Assembly (NCBI GenBank): GCA_020466095.1
Contig: CM035806.1
Location: 148,917,167 to 148,981,166 of the forward strand
DNA: 64,000 bases
Source: Chlorops oryzae
Lineage: Eukaryota; Arthropoda; Insecta; Diptera; Chloropidae
Direction of reading: 5' to 3'
How positions within the stretch are numbered: position 1 is the first letter of the stretch; every line of letters starts with the position of its first letter. Both the position numbers and the translations under genes were made by a program. Below, in pieces: positions 1-11,474 of this stretch. The notes beneath the pieces were generated by a model. It saw nothing but the letters and a program-made list of their open reading frames with translations. It ran no database searches and was not told where the DNA came from.

Positions 1-1950
1 CTGGTTGACTTTTTTCTCTGTGTATAGTTATTGTACTCGTATTTCTATTGGCCATATTAAGAGTATCTCGAAGATCGGATCTCATCGATGATCGATCGAA
101 CGCTTGAATAGAGGGGATCAATTTAACAAGTAAGTCAAAATGCATAAATTTTTTTAAAAATATTTTAATACGATTCGAGTGGGCGGGGTTTTCATGACTG
201 CAGATTTGAGTGGGCGTGGCAACATACATTATGACAAGTTTTTCCAATTTTCTAACACAACAGTAAGATCTCTTCCGATTTTCAAGTCCGTAAGGTCGTA
301 AATTTTGAAATATACAACGATCCATCTCCTTTATCGTGACATACGGACGCGCTGTGCTGCTGCTGACTCTCTAGATGTGTGTAGGAAGATATGGCGAAAA
401 ATTACAGATTAAAGGCAAGCAAAATTGAGATGGATTATCGGGGTCGTGTATTGTTGTTGCCTTGAACTCGCTGATCGGTGAATTTTCGGAAGTGTATGAT
501 TAAAAAATGTTGGCTCTTTTCATTATGATACAGAACGTTGATGGTTATCTCCATGCGAATTGATAAGTAATTCCCGAGTAGACATTCCTGCTCATTACGG
601 GCACAATCATTTGCCCATTAATTTTGCCATTGCCAATGCTTTGTCACCTGCTGGCTGGCTGGCTGGCTGGCCAATTCAACGAGATAACAGTGAGCAAACA
701 GAACCGTCCAAAAAAGTGCATAGTTACGCAAGAAGACGAACACAAAGAGGAGGACCAAATAAAAATGAAAAGTCAAACGAGGTGAGAAACGGCAAAGGCA
801 AAGACAGAGCCAAAGGAAAATGAAAAGGAAAAGGAAAAGCAAAGAAGAAGACGACGACTCAATTGCCGGTCATAATTCTAATCATTAAAAATTCCGAATC
901 AACCATCAACAGTTGTAGTCATCATTGCCGCCGTCGACGGCGTCGTCATCGCCATCGCCATCGTCGTAGCCATTCAGGCCATTCAAAAACCATTCAGTCG
1001 GGCCGAGCCGAGCCGGGCCGGGCCGTTCGAGCCAAATGCATAATAACCGCGATTAAAGTAAACAAGCTCAATTGTCGGTTAAATGACAACTTTTGACAAC
1101 TTGTGAAACAGCAGCAAGTGTCACTGGCGCGCACGAGAGCGAGAGCGAGAGCAAGAGACGGAGACGGAGACGGAGCGCGACGCGAGCCCGAGGAGCGCAA
1201 GAACGCTGTCATATACTCGTTTGCGGCCCTTAACGGTCTACTTAAATTAATAATCTGCGTAAATTGCTGCCTTAACTGGTCCGCGCGCCCAGGAGCGAGC
1301 GTTTGTTTTGCGCTTAATATGTCATTTAGATTGTTTGGCTTTGATAAGCACGTCATGAGGAATGTTTCCGATACGACTTCCACTGGCGTGTGTGTGTGTG
1401 TGTGTGTGTGTGTGTCTGTCCGGGTGCGTGTGTGTGCGTACCTCTACTTCTGGCTCTGCATGTGTTGTGTGTGGACAGCCCAGTTAGGAAGACAAACAGT
1501 CGGTGGAACATTTGTACCTTCGCATTTGTACATACTTGCACCCCCGCACTTCATTCATTCCTCCACGTTAAAATTCCTTGAAACGAGTCGTCGCCGTGTT
1601 CGCCTTTGAAGTGTCCCCAAATCGTTGTTTGGGGAATTCATTTCTATCATTGCATTCGAAATTTCTTTAATCAATTTAAGTTTATCGCAAAAGATAAGCG
1701 GAAAATAATTGTTTTGTTTTTTTTTTTTGTTTGTTGCCTTGGGACAAAGCGAATGACGAAGCCAAAAGGATATCGGGGGAGGAGAACAAATTGATAGGTT
1801 CAATCGGGCCAAGAGTGTTGTACTCTCGTATGACGGTATTATTTTGAAAGCGTGCGGATAAAAGCACTGCCCGCTTAAATGCACCGAAAATTGAGTCTTT
1901 TGTGAAGCCTCATAATTTTGTCACAGAAAATCTTGCAACTCGGCATCTAA
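1..1950. other. Intergenic stretch, no gene recognised
   Basis: No convincing coding region. At about 175-285 there is a degraded sequence (TGAGTGGGCGTGGCAACA, then CCAATTTT and ACAGTAAG) resembling the ends of the inverted-repeat element at 14571-15690, so it is probably an old solo end. Positions 820-1330 are unusually GC-rich, with short GAA, CGTCAT and GGGCC runs; this could be a regulatory or untranscribed conserved element, but nothing identifies it. A TG microsatellite lies at 1387-1420. Confidence 0.5.
1387..1420. repeat. (TG)n microsatellite
   Basis: Uninterrupted TG/GT dinucleotide run of about 30 bases. The valine/cysteine-only open frames over it are repeat artefacts. Confidence 0.9.
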
Positions 1951-1959
1951 AGGTATGCA

Positions 1960-3092
1960 CTAGGGTGATGACTTTTAGTGTTTTTTTCTCCAAAAAAATT
2001 TCCTGTATTATAGTACGATGAACTTTTATTAAAGACTTCATAAAATACTAATTTTAAGGTTATTGGGTAAAAAAAAATGTCACGCATCAAGTCATTTGAA
2101 AAATTTAATTTTTGATTTTTCTCCAAATTTTTGATGTTACTGTAAGCAGAGTCGCTCCTAGAGGGGTCAAATGTAAGACCAACTACCATTATTTTTTTAT
2201 TCCCAACAATTTATCCAAACATACCTTCCCCCTATCTCCACTCCTTAAGGGGGCTCCCATAACAAAAGTAATTTTTTTATGAATTTTCCCCCCACTGTCC
2301 TAACTATCCCCAGAGTGCCCCTAGACGAGTCAAATGTTTGACCGACCCCCATTAACTTTGTCTCATTAACATTTTTTCCCGACATACTGACCCCCTATCT
2401 CCCCTCCTTAGGGGGTCACCCATACAAAATTACCTTATTTTATCACAATTTCATACAAAATGGCTGTCACTACAGTCAAACCCCTCCTAGGGGGATGATG
2501 TATATGACCGACCCCCATTATTTTTTTACCCCAAATATTTTCTTCAAACATACCTACCCTCTATCTCCCCTGCTTAGGGAGGTCCCCATACAAAAATAGG
2601 CTTAAATTAAAGAAAAATGCCTCACGAACTTCAACCTATAATATAGATGCCGTAGGAACAAGAACGAGCATGTTCAGTATGCATATTCGAAAAATTTACA
2701 AAATTACCTTTTAAACGAGCCTAATATGAAGAATATTGGATTAGTTTTTGGTATGTTTTAATAATATGTTATAATTATTACCTTTTTTTTAAACTGAATT
2801 TTAGGTTCCATCCCCTAACTGGCCAAATAATGACCCTAGTAGAAAAAAATAAATTTTCTAGTCAAATGCCGCAAACCTCAATCTATAACGAGTTTTTTGA
2901 GACTATAACCATAAAATCGGTTAGTGGTTTCTATTCATAAAATTAATTCAAAACAAATATTTTTTTGAAACGTCTTGATGCGTGACATTTTTTTACCAAA
3001 TAACCTTAAAATTAGTATTTTTTGAAGTCTTTAATAAAAGTTCATCGTACTATGATACAGGAAAAGAGTTTCAAAAAAAGTCATCACCCTAG
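1960..3092. mobile_element. 1.13-kb non-autonomous element with ~140-bp terminal inverted repeats
   Basis: The left end starts CTAGGGTGATGACTTTT and the right end is its reverse complement (AAAAGTCATCACCCTAG). The two arms stay similar for about 140 bases, including a shared GTACGATGAACTTTTATTAAAGACTTCA block and a TGTCACGCATCAAG block. Both ends are flanked by TATGCA (1954-1959 and 3093-3098), a likely 6-bp target duplication. There is no transposase frame inside. The core carries three diverged tandem copies of a roughly 160-bp segment (about 2150-2270, 2311-2440, 2476-2600), each with a CCCCTATCTCC...CTTAGGGGG small palindrome. The superfamily is not determined. Confidence 0.75.
2150..2605. 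repeat. Three diverged ~160-bp tandem repeats
   Basis: Each copy has the order: CTCCTAG/CCCCTAG box, GTCAAA, GACCGACCCCCATTA, a poly-T/poly-A stretch, ACATAC(C/T)...CCCTATCTCC, CTTAGGGGG, CCCATACAAAA. Copies differ at many bases, so the triplication is old. They lie inside the inverted-repeat element that spans 1960-3092. Confidence 0.7.
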
Positions 3093-3098
3093 TATGCA

Positions 3099-3875
3099 CA
3101 TGTATATTGAAAAGCCCGGATTTACGCTTAATTCTAGTTCTATGGAGATATGTGTGTATAGTCACACAGAAATCCTAGCTTGAGAAGTTTCCGAATGTGC
3201 AGACCTACAAGAATGACGGATTTATAACTTAAGGAAATACTCTATGGCCCGATATAACAGTGTATGTACTTCAGTTAAGGAAGCTTGAAGACTTAAGAAC
3301 ACCTTAAGTGTCAAGCGGTTTAACAGAAAATTTTTATCTAAGACTCAGGAAAATTGTTTTCGGCAGGCAAACAACATTTGAAAAAACCTATATTTTTTGT
3401 TTATACTTTTTTTTTAAATTCGTAAAATTAGTGAAATTCCTTCATTAAATTATTTTAAAAACTTGTTTAAGGAGCACTTAAAATTTGTACTGTTAAAATG
3501 CTTTACAGAGCTTAAGCTTTACTTCAGTGCTAAGGAGACCTTAAGTATGCACTGTAATATCGGGCCTAAATATTTCGAAGCATACTTTTAGGCACCGAAA
3601 TTAGTTCGATCAAAATAATTCGGACAACTGAAAGTATTTAAATTCGACCTCCAGAGAGAGAGATGTATGATTTTGATTATTTCAAATCAAATTTATATCA
3701 TTTAAAGCCTTTATCATATGGTTCAAAATGGAGGCTCTAAGAGGACCAAAACAGTTTCTTAAGTCCTTGTTGGGGATTTTGTCAAATGGACAAAGCTACA
3801 AGAACGAACAGATTTCTATTAGAATTATTCATAATATTTATAAGCAGTCTTTGAAGGTGCTCAATTTAAATATAA
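3099..3875. other. Intergenic, no gene recognised
   Basis: AT-rich sequence with no coding signal. A CTTAAG-rich stretch runs from 3225 to 3550 (repeated 'ACTTAAG', 'CCTTAAG' motifs); I cannot assign it to a known element. Confidence 0.4.
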
Positions 3876-3879
3876 TAAT

Positions 3880-4123
3880 CAGGGCTCGGATTTTGTTGAC
3901 ATTTTTAAATTTAAAGCATACTTTATGGAGTACAAATTTTGTTGAACTCTCACATAAAGTTAAGATTCAAATCGGTTTTTAACTTCAATATGAATTTTGT
4001 TTTTTTTTTGAAGTTATAAAAGCGGTTTGAAGTTCAACTTATTCGCAAAATGTTGGTAAGAAATTTTTTTTGCTCCATAAAGTATGCTTTAAATTTAGAA
4101 AATTCAACAAAATCCGAGCCCTG
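3880..4123. mobile_element. ~244-bp hAT-like MITE (hairpin)
   Basis: The left end begins CAGGGCTCGGATTTTGTTGA and the right end is the near-perfect reverse complement ending CCGAGCCCTG. The arms are about 60 bp, including TTTAAATTTAAAGCATACTTTATGGAG and its partner. Flanks ATAATAAT (3872-3879) and ATAATAGT (4124-4131) look like an 8-bp target duplication with one mismatch. The CAGGG-type end plus 8-bp duplication fits hAT non-autonomous elements; that class is inferred. Confidence 0.65.
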
Positions 4124-4131
4124 ATAATAGT

Positions 4132-4955
4132 AATTCTCTCTTTAGGAGCACATCGCCTTCGTAATTTTTTAATATATTTTTTTGTACTTATATCCGGAGA
4201 TGACTGTAAATTCCTACGTATAAAATACAAATTTCGATCATTTATAGTTTTTCGGAAAGCAAAACAACAACAAAAAATACATGGCAGCATTGGTGGTATG
4301 TTAAGTGGCCATGACTGAGCATTGAGAGTGGAATTAATTTCGAATAATTCTTCACTTCACCTTGACATGCAAGACCGACCGACTGACCGAACGAACGAAC
4401 GACGGAAAAACTGAATCGAGAGTTGGGAATGTGCACACATTGTTGTCAGAATCAGATCTAATCGGTGGAAAAGAAATGAAAGAACACAACAACCCAATAA
4501 TTACGGTAATTCAATAATAGCGATCATATAGTTCCAGAACTGTAATAACAATCAAACAATGCCTTGACAGAATGTCATTATTTATGAATAGCCGCCTGGG
4601 AACATTTGACAGACACACACACAACACACGCGCGCGCACAAACACACAGTCACAATTTGTAATCCGCATAGCATTTTTATGGCCGTAAACAGGATTCTAT
4701 TGTGTTTTTATTTCTCTGTTTGTCCAGTCAATAAATAATCACTGAATTGAAGCATAATCATAGGCGAGCAATCACATCAAAATAAACAAGCATTTTTGAA
4801 GGATTGCAGCAAGGATGAAAAAAATTTCAAATCAATACACACAAACACACACACATTCTTCATAAATACTGACACGTCCATACCTTCATCTCTCTTGTAT
4901 TTTTGCAAAGGAAAGAGAAAGGAAAATAACTGCGACTGAGATGAAAATGCTAAGA
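4132..4955. other. Intergenic, no gene recognised
   Basis: No coding region. Contains short simple repeats: GACCGACTGACCGAACGAACGAACGACGG at 4374-4405 and an ACACAC/CGCGCG run at 4611-4650. Confidence 0.4.
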
Positions 4956-4959
4956 ATGA

Positions 4960-5330
4960 CGGCGGGCGTGATCAAACTTGATCACATTTAGAGCACACAT
5001 GTCCGAGGAAGCTCTATCAATCATGAGCCCATCACGCTCAAATTTAGTCAGATGCGATGGTATTGCCATGTTCAAAGGCGACCGCTGGAACATCCCGCCA
5101 AAAGGGCAATATCCACTACTGTTCCAGCAAACGGCAGGAGGGCAGCTAGCCCGAAAGCTACATGGATTGGTCAGATGAAAAAATATCAGCAAATGATGGG
5201 TCTCTGCGATGACATGATCGAGGATCAGAGTGCCTGCAGAAGGGTGCTGAGATCACATACCCACATATCAGGAGGAATATGAGAGAAGCCGTAAACAGAG
5301 GCTATAAAGAAGAAGAGGAAAAATATCAAA
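4960..5330 (+). pseudogene. Decayed non-LTR retrotransposon (LINE) 3' fragment
   Basis: Across shifted plus-strand frames the sequence reads like the C-terminal tail of a LINE reverse-transcriptase polyprotein: an RWYGHVQRR-like segment (here RWCHVQRRPLEHP), then a spacer with RRAASPKATWIGQMKKY, then an acidic segment ending SACRRVLRSHT. In many arthropod LINEs this tail follows the reverse-transcriptase and thumb domains. No reverse-transcriptase motif remains upstream, and stops and frame changes break the reading, so it is a dead 5'-truncated copy. The LINE clade cannot be assigned from this much. Confidence 0.6.
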
Positions 5331-6290
5331 TGCATTGCATATTAAGTATGGTATTAGTCGCCATTTTATTGATCTTCCTAACTGCATTAATTTTTGAGAC
5401 ATACAAATTTTAAAAAGGACTTTCTAAAATGGATTTTTGAAGCATATTTTGAGCGCAATGGGAACCTAAAAATCTGTTTCTACAGTGCTTTTAGACAACA
5501 AAAATTTAAAATCCCTTTCAGGCCGACTGATTGCTTTCTTGAGCCGGCAAGACCCTTTAACAGCTTCGATATCGTAAACACAATACCTTCGATGAGTATT
5601 TAACCCTAGGCAGGTAACGCAAATGGACAGCTAACGCCGCACAGTGGGGCCGCTCCATATATTTCTTAGAAAAATATAGAATGAGTGTTCGTAGAGCATT
5701 GAAATTTTGCAGAAACACTTCTGTGGGCTTAATTAAGATATTTTGAAAAAATCTTGGAAATCCGCCCACCTCCTGTATAAGTGCACAAGTCAAAACTTTT
5801 GTTTTCGGACCGGACCTAGGGACTTGAAATTAGGGACAATTCTTAATTGAGTTCTTCTCAAAAAATAATTCTAAAAATATTGCGGCTGCCACGCCTAGTT
5901 TGGGTTTAACGCTCATCTAAAGTTGCAGATTTTACATGTTTTTATTTCCTATCTAGCACTATATGGGATTTTTTTCACTTAAAATAAAGAATTTTAATTT
6001 TCTCCAAAAGCTTATACATTGGTTGTCTCCATTCAAAAGAAGATAATACCCTCAACAGCCTTCCGCGAACGATATTAGCCTTCGAAATCACCGAAAATAT
6101 CTCACAGGTGTGGCCAGTGGGCACTTTGGAGTGATGTACCTCCTAAACCATTTATTGTAATATATAATTTATAATTAATAAAACTCCGGATCTAGGAGGA
6201 TTACGGTAATCCGCGTCAACTGCCACTTCAACTGATGTGCTAGGTCAAGGCATTGAGGAGCTATGATCCTCCAAAGTCTTTACCCCCATA
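5331..6290. other. Intergenic, no gene recognised
   Basis: No coding region. CACAGTGGGGC near 5638 has an inverted partner near 7445-7455 (GCCCCACTGTG), so a large degraded element may span 5638-7455, but the arms are poorly conserved and no target duplication is visible. CACAGGTGTGGCCAGTGGGCA at about 6103 resembles the ends of the element at 6291-6742. Confidence 0.35.
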
Positions 6291-6742
6291 AACGTATATC
6301 CAAGTACAGGTGTGGCCACTATCTTTTAGTGCAATTTTATAAGTTTTCTACATAAATAAAACAATTGTTTTTTGCTATAAGATAGTGTAAATGTATGTTT
6401 TTATTTATATATATTTATTTTTTATAACTTAAATTATTTATTTTATTTCTTTATTGTTGCAAATTTCACATACAAACAAAGTGCTTGAATGCTGCAAACA
6501 AATTGGCCGTTTACATGAGTAACGTTTACATGTAAAGAGTGCGTCTTCTGCGCTCATTTTTCTGCTCTCGAAAAGTGGTTTTTATTGCTGTTCTGCCCAA
6601 CGGAACTGGACGAAGTTTTACTTACACGTAGCTGAATATATTTCCTTTATGACAGGTAGTTGAAATCCTGAAGAAATAACCACGAAATATAAATAAATTG
6701 CAAAAAATTCCTACTGGCCACACCTGTACTTGGTTATACGTT
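6291..6742. mobile_element. ~450-bp inverted-repeat element (MITE)
   Basis: The left end AACGTATATCCAAGTACAGGTGTGGCCA is matched by the reverse complement of the right end (TGGCCACACCTGTACTTGGTTATACGTT), about 28 bp with one or two mismatches. There is no internal coding capacity. If the true end is CAGGTGTGGCCA, flanking TA dinucleotides would give a Tc1/mariner-type element of about 420 bp; the outer inverted bases then need another explanation. Confidence 0.55.
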
Positions 6743-9587
6743 CTCGTAGTAAAAGTTGGTTATAAGGACTAGGGTTAAATATGTTTTTGTTTACATTGAA
6801 ATGTCATTAAATTTCGTTACGCCTACACATTCGTAAACAAAAATAATGTTTCATTTATAAATCGTTCCATGTTTTAATTACGTAAGACCTAAAAGTATGC
6901 CCCATTTTTTGTCTTATTGAGCATTTGTATGAAATATTGCTGTGACTTTTGATATTCAAATCGATGTTACTTACAGAAAAGGTATTAGAAGGTGAATTTT
7001 TTTTTGTTTAGATTGAAAGTATAGACTCGTACCTTTCATTTTTTATAGTAAGGGGGCTAAGCAAGGCAAAGCACATAAAGTTTTTTTCCAACAAAAAATG
7101 AGAAGTTGATATTTTTTACTCTAATTTCTGACAAATTATAATAATTATTCTACTTTTCTAATTTTTATAATTGTTTTTTTTTACATGAAAGAGTAATTGC
7201 TATATTTCCACCAAAAAATAAAACAAAGGCAAAAGCTTTGGATTTTCACATAAAAAAATGTTCTCTATTTGGACTACAATTTTAAGCTGTATTTTATTGA
7301 ATAACATTCCCGTGACTTTTGTTATTAATTTTTCATTTTTCATAAAAAAGGATGTCGAATTCCTCATATCCAAACATTTGTTTACAAAAATGAATCATTA
7401 AAATTTTGAAATTCAAAATTGAAAAATCCTATTTTTTCCACCGATGCCCCACTGTGCGCTGTTTACGTAAGGCGTATACGTAAATTTTTCCTGTCCAGGA
7501 TTAACGATTGGAGTTAACGGATAAAGCGCTTAGTGATATGCACTCCCACCAGTAATTGACGTAGTTCTCTTAATTCCACGCCCACATTTTTGCATTTTTG
7601 TTTGAATTTGTTTGAATATTTTTTGAATATTTTGAATTTTTTGCATTTTTTTTGTTGAATTTTTTTTAATATTTTTTTTTTCATTTTTTTCATATTCAAA
7701 TTCCGAGGCACAGTTATTATATATGAAAGAAAAAATAAAATATTTACCCAACTTATAGTCTAATTTTTTCCCACTCAAATACCCCACCAAAAATTGCCAT
7801 TAGAATATTGCAAGGCACGTGCACGAGTGAGAGGCCAATTCGACCCGTGTAAGAGAAATTTTCCTAGTTTTGGAACCGCTAATTTTTGGACTTGTGTACA
7901 TTCAGTCAAAAAATACAATCCTTTAACATATATATCATACGAATATCTATTTGCACTTATGAAAATTGAAAACGAATGAAGCGATTTATGCTTGACACCA
8001 CGAAAGATAGCAAAAGGGATTGACCAAGTGCGGGCAACTCCAAACCGTTGAATTATTTCTTTACTCGCTGAACTTCAACGATAGTTGCGGTGAAAGATTG
8101 AACAGCGTGTAAAAGGGCACAATGCTTGCTTCTAACAGAGTTGCATTCAAGTGTTAAACTTTAAAAGCAAAAAAAAAAAAGTTTCATTAACATATTCAAC
8201 ATTTTCAAGCTATACTTATAAATAAATATATCCCATTTAATGAATGAAAGCGACACGCTCATTTGATTTTTCATTGTTTCTTTTAGTTTTTATATTTAAC
8301 TTCTGTAGCGGCCCATGCACGATAAAATGTTTGCGCAAACTCAAATTCACAAGTCAGTATTTAAATTATTAGCATTATCAAAACGATTTAATTGTTTTGA
8401 TTGTTTTTGCACCAAGTTCACCGTTTTTTTTTCATTTCAATGTCTTCCCGACTTCATAGCTTTCAAGTGTGATCGAATTACTTATGTCATACCTTAACAC
8501 AGGTCCCAAAACCGATCGTACGTATTTATAACAGTGTATTTTGAATGATTCTATGAAGTGAATAGCAATCGATCGTCATACCCTTCCAACGAATAAATGT
8601 TAGATTAATTTAAAAAAAAAGATGTGTAGAGGGTAGAGTACCCGGACGTCCCTCGCCTACAACCACCGTGTCGCTCGCTTGTCTTGTCGCATAATATGAA
8701 CGACGACTCAATAGGGCTTCTACATAAAAATTATCGATATTTTTCATCAATAGTCGAAACATAATATGTAATGATACCAATGGATAGCTTACTATGAAGT
8801 CTGCACAACTCGCAGAATAAACTCGTTACATTTTCACCAGATTCGTAAATTCTACATAACGACTCTCCTAAAGGCCTTTTACGGTCATATATGTTCAGTG
8901 AGATTAATGTTGGGTTATGATGAATAAGTATGTGTAAGTTGTAAACGAAAAAAAAGAAACAAGTTACTACAACATGTCGCGTTTCAAAAAAATTTTGATT
9001 TAAAAAAAAGATTCTGTCGGTAGTAGACGAACAAGTCTCCTTATAATAGTAAATGGCTGCATCATGACCATTATATATCAACATATCGTCGATAATAAGT
9101 GTTCTACATATAATCGCGTGCCATATTTTTTCGTAAACTTAGAACGAAATGAATTATTATGACAATGTATGCCATGTAAACACAATCAGTTTTTTTATGC
9201 ACACTTTGCATCATGCTAAGTTCGTGAACATATATGACCGTATAAAGGGCCCTTAAGTTATTCTGACTTTTCATGGACAGTTGGCCAAGTCGGATGAAAA
9301 GGCAAAAGGTCTGAGGTTCCTATTAGTCCGCTGGGAAGAGACGCAGGGAGAAGAGAGAAAAACGCTCCCATACCACATCCCAGCGCGTCCTTAGCCCATA
9401 AAAAGTGTGTGTTCATTATCGAAATGTCCTAACGTGTAAATAGCCTCTTCGAACAGTTTTGAAATATTGCGCAAGTCATTCAACGTCTTTGCCATGCCAT
9501 AGTATGATATTCATAAAAAATGCAACCCTGTGTGCTGGCTGCACTGTCTGCCAACTGTCAACTTGATGTTTTGTTTCCCTTTTCTAG
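6743..9587. other. Intergenic, upstream of RpL8; no gene recognised
   Basis: AT-rich, with a poly-T rich block at 7590-7690 and no coding signal on either strand. The sequence at 9260-9420 is less AT-rich and may be a decayed repeat, but I could not identify it. The last few hundred bases should contain the RpL8 promoter. Confidence 0.4.
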
Positions 9588-9614
9588 CCTCTTTCTTTTT
9601 GTGCAAGGCTTTCG
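9588..9614 (+). promoter_or_regulatory. RpL8: Candidate RpL8 transcription start / 5' TOP leader exon
   Basis: The tract CCTCTTTCTTTTTG at about 9589-9602 is a pyrimidine run of the kind that begins ribosomal-protein mRNAs (5' TOP). It is followed by GTGCAAGGCTTTCG and then GTAGGT, a usable 5' splice site. An acceptor (TTTGGATTTGCAG) ends at 9826, 19 bases before the RpL8 start codon. A short non-coding first exon spliced over about 210 bases is therefore likely; the exact start site is inferred. Confidence 0.5.
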
Positions 9615-9845
9615 GTAGGTAGGAATCTTGAATTTATCTGTAATTTAATGGATTTATAGCAGCCATCCTTTGGAAATTTAATGAAAAACAAATTCCGGCA
9701 AGGATGTTTAATACGAAATTCCAAATATTTTATCGAATTTCAAGAAGTCGTGCGAAAAACTTCAAATTGTGTTTTGTGTTACGTTGTGTGCTCTTAATAA
9801 TTGAAGCTTTTCTTTTGGATTTGCAGATAAAACAAAAGCCAAACT

Positions 9846-10699
9846 ATGGGTCGTGTCATTCGTGCACAACGTAAAGGTGCTGGGTCTGTTTTCAAGGCCC
9901 ACGTCAAAAGGCGCAAGGGAGCCGCTAAATTGAGGGCTCTAGATTTTGCCGAACGCAATGGATATCTCCGCGGAGTAGTCAAGGTAAGTTGAACTTAAAT
10001 TGGATAATGGATGATTGGGAGGCACATAAACAAACAAACTGAACGATAAACGCTCGCTCTTTGCAGGACATCATCCATGATCCCGGTCGTGGCGCTCCAT
10101 TGGCGGTAGTTCACTTCCGTGATCCTTACAGGTACAAGATCCGTAAGGAATTGTTCATTGCTCCCGAAGGCATGTACACCGGTCAGTTCGTGTTCTGTGG
10201 CCGTAAGGCGACCTTACAAATTGGCAATGTGATGCCATTGTCCCAGATGCCTGAAGGTACAATTGTTTGCAATGTGGAGGAGAAGACTGGTGATCGCGGT
10301 CGGTTGGCTCGTACCAGCGGCAACTATGCAACAGTTATTGCTCACAACCCGGACACAAAGAAGACTCGTGTCAAGCTTCCGTCGGGTGCCAAGAAAGTCA
10401 TACCGTCTGCTAATCGCGCTATGGTTGGCATTGTCGCTGGCGGTGGTCGTATTGATAAACCGATTCTGAAAGCTGGTCGTGCCTATCATAAGTACAAGGT
10501 TAAGCGTAACAGCTGGCCTAAGGTACGTGGTGTTGCTATGAATCCCGTCGAGCATCCTCACGGTGGTGGTAACCATCAACACATCGGTAAAGCATCGACA
10601 GTCAAGCGTGGAACATCGGCTGGTCGTAAGGTCGGTCTTATTGCTGCTCGTCGTACCGGTAGAATTCGTGGTGGCAAAGGTGACAACAAGGATAAATAA
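9846..10699 (+). CDS. RpL8: 60S ribosomal protein L8 (uL2), two coding exons
   Basis: Exons 9846-9983 and 10067-10699 join to a 256-residue protein, the usual metazoan RPL8 length. It begins [19 protein letters not shown] and continues across the intron at GVVK|DIIHDPG. The intron has GTAAGT and TTTGCAG borders. The sequence includes the highly conserved uL2 segment [16 protein letters not shown] near residue 206, which in ribosome structures sits close to the peptidyl-transferase centre, and a basic Gly/Arg/Lys tail ending KGDNKDK. RPL8 is a large-subunit protein needed for subunit association and peptide-bond formation. Codon use is GC3-richer than the flanks, as expected for a highly expressed gene. 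AATAAA at 10776-10781 is a likely poly(A) signal. No disruptions seen. Confidence 0.97.
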
Positions 10700-10775
10700 T
10701 CACGGTGGGTTTAACAATTAGTGATGTTCATATTATTTGTTCGATCCTAAGGAAGTATATATATATGCGACGACA

Positions 10776-10781
10776 AATAAA
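10776..10781 (+). promoter_or_regulatory. RpL8: Likely poly(A) signal of RpL8
   Basis: AATAAA 77 bases after the RpL8 stop codon, followed by AACTG and a T-rich stretch. Confidence 0.55.
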
Positions 10782-10789
10782 AACTGTTT

Positions 10790-11274
10790 TTTTTTACTAT
10801 GTAAAGCTTTTGAAGGAATTCCTCCTCGCAACCTTGTTGATGACGATTTAAATCAAATGTTCCAATTGAGATATTCATGCGTATGTTTCGATTGAATCAT
10901 TAGCGAATCAATCGCTCTGACTTTGTTCAGTTCGAGTTCCAAATTTAATTGAAATATCTCGAAAAACTCTGATTTTAGAGCAATTTTTGCAAATTTTGCT
11001 TACAGGTCCCAGTACTGGGGGTACACTTAATAATGACCCATCAAGAAAACTTTTATAGAGGATTTTTATTACTTAAGAGGACTAGTCCGACCTCAAACTT
11101 GTTCTTATGTCCCCGTGAATGCGTATATCAAATTTCTTCAAGTCCTTCGATGAGAAAAGTGCATACGGACAGACGGGCATGGCTTATTCGAATCTCCCAG
11201 TGATCATTTCTATACATTTTTTTTTTTGTCTATCGACTGGTTCTGGGTGTTAGACACGTACGAACAAACGCTAT
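10790..11274. other. Intergenic between RpL8 and the next repeat
   Basis: No coding region or recognisable element seen. Confidence 0.4.
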
Positions 11275-11474
11275 CAGCCCGATTCTGAATATTCCCGGGG
11301 AATTTACTTTTCTCGAGACTAAAATTCTCCTTTTTCAAATAGATAGGGTAAGAAAAATTATGGGTATGGGTCAAATACCCATTTCCCATCAAATTTCTTC
11401 CCACAAATATTTATAAAATAAGAATTTTACTCCCGAGAAAAGTAAATTCCCCGGGAGTATTCAGAATCGGGCTG
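11275..11474. mobile_element. 200-bp palindromic MITE, 'GCCCGATTCTGAATATTCCCGGGG' ends
   Basis: The left arm CAGCCCGATTCTGAATATTC continues CCGGGGAATTTACTTTTCTCG. The right arm is its reverse complement with about two mismatches over 43 bp, ending GAATCGGGCTG. The loop contains GGGTATGGGTCAAATACCCA, a smaller palindrome. It has no coding capacity. Fragments of the same end (AGAATCGGGCTG) occur at about 14413-14424 and 60674-60685, and the element at 56532-56748 has related ATTCCCGGG-type arms, so this is a dispersed family in this genome. Confidence 0.7.

Noticed and set aside
5638..7455. Large hAT-like element with CACAGTGGGGC inverted ends
   Set aside because: Only 11 bases match well, flanking similarity is poor and there is no target duplication; kept only as a note.
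10214..10582. 122-codon minus-strand frame opposite RpL8
   Set aside because: Antisense shadow of the RpL8 coding sequence.
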